Below, piece by piece: positions 1 to 7,217 of a stretch of DNA of 10,712 nt (the first letter of the stretch is position 1; every line of letters begins with the position of its first letter). The translations under genes and the position numbers were made by a program. Origin of the DNA: an uncultured Oscillospiraceae bacterium. Lineage in GTDB: Bacteria; Bacillota; Clostridia; UBA1381. The DNA lies in the NCBI GenBank assembly GCA_946531785.1, contig CAMNAT010000043.1:1-10712 (forward strand). The letters run 5' to 3'. The notes under the pieces are model-generated. The model did not search any database. It was not told the DNA's origin and was given only the letters and a program-made list of their open reading frames with translations.

Positions 1-486
1 GAAGTGCTTGAATCCGAGGACGAATATGTATATGACGATAATGAAGTTGAGACCTCATCTCTCAGTGCAAAATATGCTTCACACAAGGTCGGCGTGGAGA
101 TAATCAACACCAACGACGGGGAGACAAACGGCAAAGCCGCCAGCACCTACAGCGCGGAGCGTAACTCGGAGCGGACAAAGGCTGAGGATATCGTAGATGC
201 TAAAAAGATCATATCCGAAAAAGAAGGCGATACCCCGGCAACGGAAAAGCCTGTAGATGAGCGTGCAGCCTACGAAAAGCTGAAGGACAACATGACCGCT
301 ACGGAGTTTGCGACCTTTGTTTCAATAATGTCCAAGCTTGATATCAACGCCTTGCGCGAGTACGCAAATCGATACGACAAATCGGGCTTGAAGGATTATC
401 TTCACAGCAGGCTGAACGATAAGGAATATAAGGATATAGTCAACCTCGGCTATAAATACATTTATCTGTTCCTTGAGGATGAGTAA
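1..486 (+). CDS. Unrecognised acidic protein, C-terminal part (5' end outside window)
   Basis: The reading frame is open from the first base and ends at TAA 484-486, so at least 161 codons of a longer gene are seen. A GTG at base 4 could in principle be a start, but no ribosome binding site can be seen, so I treat the gene as partial. The first 80 or so visible residues are polar and rich in Glu, Asp, Ser, Thr and Asn, like a disordered linker. The last 75 or so look like a compact, mainly helical domain (from DERAAYEKLKDNM to YKYIYLFLEDE), with alternating charged and hydrophobic residues. There is no signal peptide, membrane segment or cysteine in the visible part. I do not recognise the family and assign no function. 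The gene is followed directly by a strong terminator, so it is the last gene of its transcript. It is real coding sequence judging by codon pattern and clean termination. Confidence 0.75.
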   Translation, partial: EVLESEDEYVYDDNEVETSSLSAKYASHKVGVEIINTNDGETNGKAASTYSAERNSERTKAEDIVDAKKIISEKEGDTPATEKPVDERAAYEKLKDNMTATEFATFVSIMSKLDINALREYANRYDKSGLKDYLHSRLNDKEYKDIVNLGYKYIYLFLEDE

Positions 487-488
487 GA

Positions 489-531
489 AATGCCGGTTTT
501 ATGAGTATTTCATAAAGCCGGCATTATTTTT
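489..531 (+). terminator. Rho-independent terminator of the first gene
   Basis: Bases 489-504 pair with 510-525 over 16 base pairs, with a single G-U wobble (497 with 517) and a five-base loop (505-509). A T-tract follows at 527-531. The stem starts three bases after the stop codon. It contains the GC-rich core TGCCGG/CCGGCA. It separates the upstream gene from the ATPase gene. Confidence 0.9.
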
Positions 532-632
532 ATATGCAAAACTTACATATGCAAATAGCACAAAAAATACCGCATTTTTTTTACTTGTGGAGTTTATACA
601 AAGAAATAACTTTAATTTTGTTAAATATAAGA

Positions 633-662
633 CTAACATTTTTGTCGGAAATATGTTATTAT
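633..662 (+). promoter_or_regulatory. Candidate sigma-A promoter of the ATPase gene
   Basis: An extended -10 element TGTTATTAT (TG at 654-655, TATTAT at 657-662) lies 18 bases after a weak -35 match, CTAACA at 633-638 (four of six bases agree with TTGACA). Transcription would start near 669, giving a leader of about 87 bases. The stretch 532-632 upstream is very AT-rich, and I see no gene in it. The -10 is convincing, the -35 much less so. Confidence 0.5.
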
Positions 663-677
663 ATAGATACCAAGTAA

Positions 678-716
678 GGTTGGTGTGGGTTTTTGCATGC
701 AAGCATCCACTCGACC
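678..716 (+). other. Leader stem-loop upstream of the ATPase gene
   Basis: Bases 678-688 (GGTTGGTGTGG) can pair with 707-716 (CCACTCGACC). This gives ten base pairs, two of them G-U, with one bulged base (684). The 18-base loop contains the perfect 10-base palindrome TTGCATGCAA (693-702). The hairpin would lie about nine bases from the predicted transcript start and is followed by an A-rich, unstructured stretch up to the ribosome binding site. No T-run follows, so it is not a terminator. It may protect the mRNA 5' end, or the palindrome may be a protein-binding site on DNA. I do not recognise it as a known riboswitch. Confidence 0.4.
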
Positions 717-740
717 GAAAAACAATAAAATAATAATTAA

Positions 741-746
741 GAGAGG
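741..746 (+). promoter_or_regulatory. Ribosome binding site fixing the ATPase start
   Basis: GAGAGG lies 10 bases before ATG 757. The frame is open further upstream to ATG 685, but that start has no such site and would add 24 residues that do not resemble an ABC ATPase N-terminus. It also lies inside the leader hairpin. Confidence 0.75.
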
Positions 747-756
747 TATTCAGATT

Positions 757-1869
757 ATGGCAGATTTACAGTTGAAGCACATCTATAAGAGATATGCCGG
801 CAATGTTACGGCAGTTACCGATTTCTGCATGGATATTGCTGATAAGGAGTTTATAATCCTTGTTGGTCCTTCAGGCTGCGGTAAGTCAACAACGCTCAGA
901 ATGATCGCAGGTCTCGAGGAGATCTCCGATGGTGAGCTCTGGATCGGCGGAAAGCTGATGAACGATGTTGCACCGAAGGACAGAGATATAGCGATGGTTT
1001 TCCAGAACTATGCTCTTTATCCGCACATGACAGTATTCGAGAACATGGCATTTGCTCTTAAGCTCCGCAAGACTCCGAAGGATGAGATCAGAAAGAGAGT
1101 TAACGAGGCTGCTAAGATCCTCGATATCGATCATCTTCTCGACAGAAAGCCGAAGGCTCTCTCCGGTGGTCAGAGACAGCGTGTTGCTATGGGTCGTGCT
1201 ATCGTTCGTAGCCCTAAGGTATTCCTTATGGATGAGCCGCTTTCAAACCTCGATGCTAAGCTTCGTGTTGCGATGAGAACCGAGATCAAGAAGCTCCACA
1301 ACAAGCTTCAGACAACGTTCATCTACGTTACACATGACCAGACAGAGGCTATGACAATGGGTACAAGGATCGTTGTTATGAAGGACGGTATCGTTCAGCA
1401 GATCGATACTCCGTCAAACCTTTATAACCAGCCGGTAAACCAGTTCGTTGCAGGCTTCATCGGTTCACCGCAGATGAACTTCTTCCCCGCTACACTCACA
1501 AAGAAGTCAGACGGACTTTGGGCTGTATTCGGTAAGGAAGCTATCAAGATCCCGGAGGGCAAGGCTAATAAGGCAGAGCTCGCTCCGTACATCGGCAAGG
1601 AAGTTGTCCTCGGTATCAGACCTGAGGAGATCCACGATGAGGAAGCTTTCATTTCAATGAATCCTGACGCTACAGTTTCGGCATATGTAGAGGTTACAGA
1701 AATGATGGGTGCTGAGACATATCTTTATCTGACGATCAACGGCATTCAGTATACAGCAAGAGTAAGCCAGAGATCAACAGCGAAGGCCGACGATACTATC
1801 AAGGTTGCATTCGATGTTAATCACCTGCACTTCTTCGACAAGGATACTGAGGTTGCAATACTTAACTAA
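757..1869 (+). CDS. msmX: MsmX/UgpC-type ATP-binding protein of carbohydrate ABC importers
   Basis: This is a cytoplasmic ATPase subunit that dimerises on sugar-importer permeases and couples ATP hydrolysis to uptake. It is 370 residues, the usual length for the MalK/UgpC/MsmK group. All nucleotide-site motifs are intact: Walker A GPSGCGKST (37-45), Q-loop Gln83, signature LSGGQ (135-139), Walker B VFLMDE (155-160), D-loop SNLDA (163-167) and switch His193. After residue 235 or so comes the family's regulatory C-terminal OB-fold domain, with FIGSPQMNFF and GIRPEE as recognisable landmarks. No permease or binding-protein gene adjoins it. It has its own candidate promoter and terminator, as in stand-alone MsmX-type ATPases known to serve several importers. 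Isoleucine is mostly ATC (11 of the first 14), unlike the mixed use in polC, which suggests high expression. Family assignment is certain. The multitask role, and so the symbol, is inferred. Confidence 0.93.
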   Translation: MADLQLKHIYKRYAGNVTAVTDFCMDIADKEFIILVGPSGCGKSTTLRMIAGLEEISDGELWIGGKLMNDVAPKDRDIAMVFQNYALYPHMTVFENMAFALKLRKTPKDEIRKRVNEAAKILDIDHLLDRKPKALSGGQRQRVAMGRAIVRSPKVFLMDEPLSNLDAKLRVAMRTEIKKLHNKLQTTFIYVTHDQTEAMTMGTRIVVMKDGIVQQIDTPSNLYNQPVNQFVAGFIGSPQMNFFPATLTKKSDGLWAVFGKEAIKIPEGKANKAELAPYIGKEVVLGIRPEEIHDEEAFISMNPDATVSAYVEVTEMMGAETYLYLTINGIQYTARVSQRSTAKADDTIKVAFDVNHLHFFDKDTEVAILN

Positions 1870-1874
1870 TTATG

Positions 1875-1913
1875 GCACTAAAAAAGGAACGCTTCGCGTT
1901 CCTTTTTTAGTGC
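1875..1913. terminator. Bidirectional terminator between convergent ATPase and polC genes
   Basis: Bases 1875-1892 and 1896-1913 are perfect inverted repeats (18 base pairs) around a three-base TTC turn. Each strand reads GGAACGC, loop, GCGTTCC and then six Ts, so the same hairpin gives a GC core plus T-tract in both directions. It fills almost the whole 44-base gap between the ATPase stop (1869) and the polC stop (1914). Confidence 0.93.
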
Positions 1914-4900
1914 TTACATATCGAACATACTTACCTGATTTGACGCATACATTCCTTCAAAGCATCCATTCTCCTGCATCATATCAAGGTTGGTCTTTGT
2001 CACACCTGTTCTGAGACGAAGATCCTCTATGTTTTTAAATTCGCCCTTCTCGCGCTCCTCCGCTATTGCCTTTGCTGCGTTTTCACCAAGTCCGGGCAGA
2101 GCATTGAGAGGCGGAAGGAGCTTCCCGTCATCGGTTATCTGAAACCTTGTGGCATGTGATTTGTAGAGATCTACATCAGTAAACTCAAAGCCGCGGCAAT
2201 ACATCTCTATTACCAGCTCAAGAATAGGTATCAGCGTATCCTCCTTCGGCTGCGCGGTACCCTCCTTTTTGCGTCGATTGATCTCAGCAAGCTCATGGCG
2301 TGCCACATCTTCACCCTTTGCCATTGTAGATGTGTCAAAATCATCTGCGCGAACGGTATAATATGCCGCATAATACGCCAACGGCTCATGGACCTTGAAC
2401 CATGCTACACGGAAGCCCATCATAACATATGCGACCGCATGTGCTTTCGGGAACATGTACTGTATCTTTTTACACGATCCTATATACCAATCCGGCACAT
2501 TTGCCGCCTTCATTGCTTCCTCATCCTCAGGCTTCAGTCCCTTCCCCTTTCTCACCTGCTCCATTATCTTGAACGCATGTCCTGCCTCAACTCCGGACGC
2601 GATAAGATATATCATTATATCATCACGCGCGCAAATCGAATGCGAAAGATCACAGTAGCCTTCCCTTATGAGCTCCTGAGCGTTTCCGAGCCACACATCC
2701 GTTCCGTGCGAAAGTCCGGATATCCTCACAAGCTCCGAAAAAGTCGTGGGCTTTGTATCCTCAAGCATCTGGCGTACAAACTTCGTGCCGAACTCAGGTA
2801 CACCGTATGTACCCAGATCCGTCCCCGTGTCCGCGCCCTCGCGCAGCTTCAACGCCTTGTTCGATGTGAACAGACTCAGCGTTTCCTTGTCATCAAGCGG
2901 TATCTTCCTCGCATCAAGTCCCGTAATATCCTCAAGCATCCTGATCACAGTCGGATCATCGTGACCGAGCTCATCAAGCTTCAGCAGATTTGAATCTATT
3001 GAGTGATAGTCGAAATGCGTTGTAAATATATTTGACTTGACATCATCCGCCGGATGCTGTACCGGGCAGAACTCATGTATATTATTTGTATACGGAACAA
3101 CGATAATGCCGCCGGGGTGCTGTCCGGATGTGCGCTTTACGCCCTCGCAGCCCTTTGCAAGCCGCTTCATCTCAGCCGCCGGCATAGTTATACCCTTGTC
3201 CTCACAATAGCGTTTTACATAGCCGAACGCCGTCTTTTCAGCAACTGTACCTATAGTTCCGGCTCTGAACACAAATCCCTCACCGAAAAATGTCTCGGTA
3301 TACTTATGTATGACCGGCTGGTATTCACCCGAAAAATTCAGGTCTATATCCGGCTCCTTATCGCCATTGAAGCCCAGGAAGGTCTCAAACGGGATGTCAT
3401 GTCCATCCTTTGTCATAGGCGTGCCGCATTCGGGACAATCCTTATCCGGCATATCACAGCCGGACTGTCCTATGTCGCTCACATTGAACTCAACATGCTT
3501 GCAATTCGGGCATAGATAATGCTGCGGCAGCGAGTTCACCTCTGTGATATCAGAAAGAAATGCCACAAACGACGAGCCGACAGACCCTCTTGAACCGACA
3601 AGATATCCGTCGCGGTTTGATTTACGCACAAGCTCCTGAGCTATACGGTACATTACCGAGAACCCGTTTGTAATGATAGAGTTCAACTCCTTATCGAGTC
3701 GTTCCTGCACCTGCGGCGGAAGATTTTCTCCATATATCTCCTTCGCTCTGTTTATCGAGTCGTTCTTTATGCCTTCGACCGCACCCTCTACAACAGGCGG
3801 ACATTTGTCCGGCGGGATAGGACGCACATCGCCTATCATATCCGCTATCTTGTTGGTATTTGTCACGACTATCTCATACGCTTTTTCCTTGCTCAGGTAT
3901 GAGAACTCATCGAGCATCTCTTTTGTCGTACGCATATACAGCGGCGGCTGATTATCCGCATCCTGAAAATGCTTATAGTGCATAAGTATCTTTCGATACT
4001 CTGCTCCCTCAGGATCCATAAAATGCACATCTCCGGTCGCGCATACAGGCTTTCCTATCTTTTCACCAAGCTCTACTATCTTCAAATTTAAGGCACGGAG
4101 ATCGTCATCAGTATTTATATGCGGATGCTTCGTGCTTGTCTTCATATACTGGTTGTTCCCTATCGGCTGTACCTCAAGGTAGTCGTAAAACTCCGCTATC
4201 TCTTTAAGTCTCGCATCGCTCGCGCCTTCCACAACTGCGGTAAAAAGCTCACCGGCTTCACATGCGGACCCCACTATGATATCCTTGCGCTTTTCGTTCA
4301 GCAGACTCTTAGGTATTCTCGGCGTTCTGTTAAAGTACTTCAAATTAGACGCCGTAACCATTTCGTAAATATTACGCACACCTTCGTAGGTCCTTGCAAG
4401 CAATATAACATGGAACGCTTTTGTCTTTACCGCCGCGGTGCGTATATCAAATATCTCGTTATATTCGGCTATATTATTCTTTCCACTCTCACTCAGCTGC
4501 TCCAGCATTTTTATAAACGCCTGAGCGGTAGCCTCAGCGTCATCAACAGCTCTGTGGTGATGCGCATTTATAACGCCCATTTGTTTACATAAAGTATCCA
4601 ATCTTGCATTGGGAAGCTTCGGAAACATACAGCGCATCAGCACCATCGTATCAATATACGGTTTATCAAAGCTTCTTCCGCAGCCTTTTGATTTCTCCTT
4701 CATAAAGCCCATATCAAAATTTGCATTATGAGCCACCATGATAGCGCCGTCACAGAAATCAATAAATTCATCTATGATCTCATCAAGCTTGGGCGCACCC
4801 TTGACCATGCCATCGGTAATGGATGTCAGATCGGTCGTTTCCTGCGGTATTTTCCGCATAGGATCAATAAATGTGGAGAAGCGGTCAACAACCTGACCCT

Positions 4901-5954
4901 TTTCGACCTTGACGGCACCTATTTCTATGATGCTGCCCGTCTCTTTATCAAGCCCTATCGTCTCAATGTCAAACACAACGAACCGCGAGTCAACATCGCC
5001 TTCTTTTACATCGTATGCAATGCGCTTGGTATCATCTACAAGATACCCCTCCATGCCGTAAATTACCTTTATCCTTTTGTTATAATCAGATGCATGCATA
5101 GCGTCAGGATATGCCTGACAAACACCGTGATCGGTTATAGCGATCGCCTTCTGTCCCCAATATACGGCACGGTCTATAACCTCCTTTGCGGAATTGACAG
5201 CATCCATCTGCGACATCTGTGTATGCAAATGAAGCTCCACACGCTTTTCCTCGGCATTGTCCATACGAACAGGAGGCGTCGGAAGCGCGGCAATATCATT
5301 TGCCATTATCACGACCTCTTTTGCGTATTCGTCATATTTTGCGACACCGCGAATGACGGCATACATACCTTTTCCGCCTTTTTTAAGAGATTTCTTTATC
5401 GGCGAATAGAGATCCTTGAACTTCTGATCGTCCTCATCCTTATTTACAAATTTCTTTACAGTTATAGATGATGTGTTATCAGTAATGTCAAGCGTCACCA
5501 GATGCATTTCCTTGCCTGATTTCTTTGAGGTTATCTCCCTCTCATCCGAATCAAATATCCTGCCGCTTACCGTTACAAGTCCGCTGCCCTCGTTTATCGA
5601 ATCGATAGACACAATAGGCTGATTGCGTATAGGTCTGCCGATAAGCATATCCTCCGCCTGTGCCTTTCCTATGACCTTCGGCCCGCCCGGAGCCTCAGAT
5701 GACTTAGGCATGTAATACACCATTACATTGTCTGATCCATGCTCATATCTGCCATCTACACCTATGTTTATCCTTACATTTCCTAATCTGTTTTTTATCT
5801 GAGTCTTCACCAGTTCTTCTGTGCGACTGCTCAGCTCATTTGCAAATTCGACTTCTATCCTGTTATTATTAGTCGATACTGTTATATCCGTGACCTTCAG
5901 CCTGTCAACGGTGTCATTACCCGTAAGACCGAATAATGTGCTGAATTCGTTCAT
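1914..5954 (-). CDS. polC: DNA polymerase III alpha subunit, PolC type
   Basis: This is the replicative DNA polymerase of low-GC Gram-positives, with built-in 3'-5' proofreading. It has 1346 residues. In order: a short N-terminal region, an OB-fold (about 105-225), and a PHP domain starting at HLHTQMSQMD (242) and interrupted by the exonuclease (about 325-487). The exonuclease has the full DEDDh set: Asp329, Glu331, Asp414, His467, Asp472. PHP then resumes to about 660. A four-cysteine zinc knuckle follows (Cys815, 818, 840, 843). The palm has DIDLNF (Asp869, Asp871) and Asp994 in LKLDELGHDDP. Near the C-terminus are a helix-hairpin-helix (LPGLGENAAKAI, 1286-1297) and the sliding-clamp motif QVSMF (1340-1344). 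The ATG at 5954 has AAAGGA (5964-5969) nine bases ahead. The length is about 90 less than B. subtilis PolC, all of it lost before the exonuclease. It follows the dehydrogenase gene by 19 bases, so it is probably co-transcribed with it. Confidence 0.98.
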   Translation of the reverse strand: MNEFSTLFGLTGNDTVDRLKVTDITVSTNNNRIEVEFANELSSRTEELVKTQIKNRLGNVRINIGVDGRYEHGSDNVMVYYMPKSSEAPGGPKVIGKAQAEDMLIGRPIRNQPIVSIDSINEGSGLVTVSGRIFDSDEREITSKKSGKEMHLVTLDITDNTSSITVKKFVNKDEDDQKFKDLYSPIKKSLKKGGKGMYAVIRGVAKYDEYAKEVVIMANDIAALPTPPVRMDNAEEKRVELHLHTQMSQMDAVNSAKEVIDRAVYWGQKAIAITDHGVCQAYPDAMHASDYNKRIKVIYGMEGYLVDDTKRIAYDVKEGDVDSRFVVFDIETIGLDKETGSIIEIGAVKVEKGQVVDRFSTFIDPMRKIPQETTDLTSITDGMVKGAPKLDEIIDEFIDFCDGAIMVAHNANFDMGFMKEKSKGCGRSFDKPYIDTMVLMRCMFPKLPNARLDTLCKQMGVINAHHHRAVDDAEATAQAFIKMLEQLSESGKNNIAEYNEIFDIRTAAVKTKAFHVILLARTYEGVRNIYEMVTASNLKYFNRTPRIPKSLLNEKRKDIIVGSACEAGELFTAVVEGASDARLKEIAEFYDYLEVQPIGNNQYMKTSTKHPHINTDDDLRALNLKIVELGEKIGKPVCATGDVHFMDPEGAEYRKILMHYKHFQDADNQPPLYMRTTKEMLDEFSYLSKEKAYEIVVTNTNKIADMIGDVRPIPPDKCPPVVEGAVEGIKNDSINRAKEIYGENLPPQVQERLDKELNSIITNGFSVMYRIAQELVRKSNRDGYLVGSRGSVGSSFVAFLSDITEVNSLPQHYLCPNCKHVEFNVSDIGQSGCDMPDKDCPECGTPMTKDGHDIPFETFLGFNGDKEPDIDLNFSGEYQPVIHKYTETFFGEGFVFRAGTIGTVAEKTAFGYVKRYCEDKGITMPAAEMKRLAKGCEGVKRTSGQHPGGIIVVPYTNNIHEFCPVQHPADDVKSNIFTTHFDYHSIDSNLLKLDELGHDDPTVIRMLEDITGLDARKIPLDDKETLSLFTSNKALKLREGADTGTDLGTYGVPEFGTKFVRQMLEDTKPTTFSELVRISGLSHGTDVWLGNAQELIREGYCDLSHSICARDDIMIYLIASGVEAGHAFKIMEQVRKGKGLKPEDEEAMKAANVPDWYIGSCKKIQYMFPKAHAVAYVMMGFRVAWFKVHEPLAYYAAYYTVRADDFDTSTMAKGEDVARHELAEINRRKKEGTAQPKEDTLIPILELVIEMYCRGFEFTDVDLYKSHATRFQITDDGKLLPPLNALPGLGENAAKAIAEEREKGEFKNIEDLRLRTGVTKTNLDMMQENGCFEGMYASNQVSMFDM

Positions 5955-5973
5955 CCGTCAACATCCTTTCAAT

Positions 5974-7092
5974 TTACCATTCTGTATACTTTCTCTTCTT
6001 GTTTACGAGTGCATTCATATATATCTGCCGCTCGTCGTCTCTGGTAAAGCTTCCGGGACAGTTATCCTTTACAGTGTTTACTATGGAATTCTTCATGAAC
6101 AGATCTATATCCTCTTCTGTAAAGGTCTCCGGAGTAGGCACTACCTTATCCATGAACTTTTTAAAGCTTGTAAGATCACTGTCAAACGCTGTCATGACCT
6201 CAACAGCGCGCATAGTCTCATGCTTACCCATCCATGATATGAATTCGACAAGCATAGAGCCGTTTGCTCTGCCGTGGGGGATCTCCTTTTCACAGGTGAG
6301 CTGGTGTCCCATTGCATGAACTACATTAAGTCCTGTATGCGCTACCGCCATTCCGCCGGAGGATGCCGCGATCAAAAGCTTTTCCCTGTCTTCCTCAGTG
6401 ATATTCCCGCTCATCAGCGCATCCTTACATGAGCCGATAAGGCGTATGGTCTCGAGTGCAACAGTGTCCGAGAAAGCTGATGCCTGGGCGTTAAGATACG
6501 ACTCGACCGCATGACATAGCGCGTCAACGGCCGTATGCCGCGTTACCTCTATAGGCAAAGTCATTGTATACCGCGAATCAAGAAATGTTGCATACGGGAA
6601 GCATTTATTTGATTTGAAGCTCCGTCTTTTATGGATATCATCAAGAGACATCATAACATACTGAGTAGTATCGGAGCCCGTTCCCGCAGTAGTGGGAACG
6701 CATACGACCTTTAGAGGTCTTACCGGATAATCCTCATTATATATCTCCATCGGCTCCATAACATTTGTGGCATATACCGCGGAAGCCTTGGCAACGTCGA
6801 GCGTTGTTCCGCCGCCGATGCCGATCACAAAATCATTGCCGTTCTCGCGCATTGTGTTGCCGAGCGCATAGATCTCACTTATTCCGGTGAGCGAGGTCAC
6901 ACTGTTATATATATCATATTTTACGTCATTCTCTTCAAGCACATCAATAACATCCTGCAGCGCGCCGGAAATGACCGCGGAATTTCTTCCTGTAACGATC
7001 ATGCAATGCTTACCATGTATAAGCCGGCGCGGATGGCGCTTTATGCAGTTCCTGCCCGACAGCAGCATTGTCGGCATAAAGTATTTTGGCAT
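5974..7092 (-). CDS. Iron-containing (group III) alcohol dehydrogenase
   Basis: This is a cytoplasmic NAD(P)-dependent oxidoreductase interconverting alcohols and aldehydes or ketones; the substrate cannot be told from sequence. It has 372 residues, typical for the family. The N-terminal nucleotide-binding part shows GIGGGTTLDVAKA (91-103) and PTTAGTGSD (133-141). The C-terminal helical part carries the four expected metal ligands Asp190, His194, His259 and His273 (in VDALCHAVES, VVHAMGHQ and IPHGRANG). Their spacing matches that in FucO-type enzymes. The start at 7092 is chosen because GGGAGG (7100-7105) lies seven bases upstream and the protein begins with the family-like MPKYFMPT. Starts further upstream would add 29 residues and overlap the promoter. 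It is the first gene of a likely two-gene transcript with polC. Fermentative redox balance is the likely role, by inference. Confidence 0.93.
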   Translation of the reverse strand: MPKYFMPTMLLSGRNCIKRHPRRLIHGKHCMIVTGRNSAVISGALQDVIDVLEENDVKYDIYNSVTSLTGISEIYALGNTMRENGNDFVIGIGGGTTLDVAKASAVYATNVMEPMEIYNEDYPVRPLKVVCVPTTAGTGSDTTQYVMMSLDDIHKRRSFKSNKCFPYATFLDSRYTMTLPIEVTRHTAVDALCHAVESYLNAQASAFSDTVALETIRLIGSCKDALMSGNITEEDREKLLIAASSGGMAVAHTGLNVVHAMGHQLTCEKEIPHGRANGSMLVEFISWMGKHETMRAVEVMTAFDSDLTSFKKFMDKVVPTPETFTEEDIDLFMKNSIVNTVKDNCPGSFTRDDERQIYMNALVNKKRKYTEW

Positions 7093-7099
7093 AGAATTT

Positions 7100-7105
7100 C
7101 CTCCC
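7100..7105 (-). promoter_or_regulatory. Strong ribosome binding site fixing the dehydrogenase start
   Basis: On the minus strand GGGAGG lies seven bases before ATG 7092. This is near-ideal spacing and decides between that start and the in-frame ATG at 7179, which lies upstream of the predicted promoter and inside the terminator of the neighbouring operon. Confidence 0.85.
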
Positions 7106-7123
7106 AAAAAAGATACTATGATA

Positions 7124-7152
7124 AGTATACCATAAACTTCAATAAAATACAA
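7124..7152 (-). promoter_or_regulatory. Candidate sigma-A promoter of the dehydrogenase-polC transcript
   Basis: On the minus strand an extended -10, TGGTATACT (TATACT at 7129-7124), is preceded at 17 bases by TTGTAT (7152-7147), a weak -35. Transcription would start about 25 bases before the dehydrogenase ATG. It sits just beyond the terminator of the upstream operon, where a new promoter is expected. Confidence 0.65.
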
Positions 7153-7165
7153 GTCGAAAATGTAC

Positions 7166-7197
7166 ATAAAAACGACCACGGCATTGCCGTGGTCGTT
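7166..7197 (-). terminator. Terminator of the carbohydrate importer operon
   Basis: Bases 7171-7182 pair perfectly with 7186-7197 (12 base pairs, three-base loop). On the minus strand the stem runs into TTTTT (the last two stem bases plus three more), then A. It lies 20 bases after the stop of the binding-protein gene and separates that operon from the dehydrogenase promoter. Confidence 0.85.
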
Positions 7198-7217
7198 GTA
7201 GGATGATCATATCAACA

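Noticed and set aside
473..733. Open frames of 86 (+) and 67 (-) codons in the AT-rich gap before the ATPase gene
   Set aside because: They run through the terminator hairpin (and, for the plus-strand frame, the promoter and leader), have no convincing ribosome binding site, and their residue make-up (Phe, Tyr, Asn, Lys rich) is what AT-rich non-coding DNA gives.
685..756. Upstream in-frame ATG 685 as start of the ATPase
   Set aside because: It lies within the leader hairpin, has no suitable ribosome binding site, and adds residues unlike the family. ATG 757 has GAGAGG at ten bases.
663..756. Riboswitch in the ATPase leader
   Set aside because: Only one hairpin, no terminator or clear sequestering partner for the ribosome binding site, and no conserved riboswitch core that I recognise.
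2295..5471. Long plus-strand open frames opposite polC (for example 2295-2993, 4119-4592, 4728-5471)
   Set aside because: They are antisense shadows of a certain gene: Cys/His/Arg/Leu-rich translations, no ribosome binding sites, no recognisable domains.
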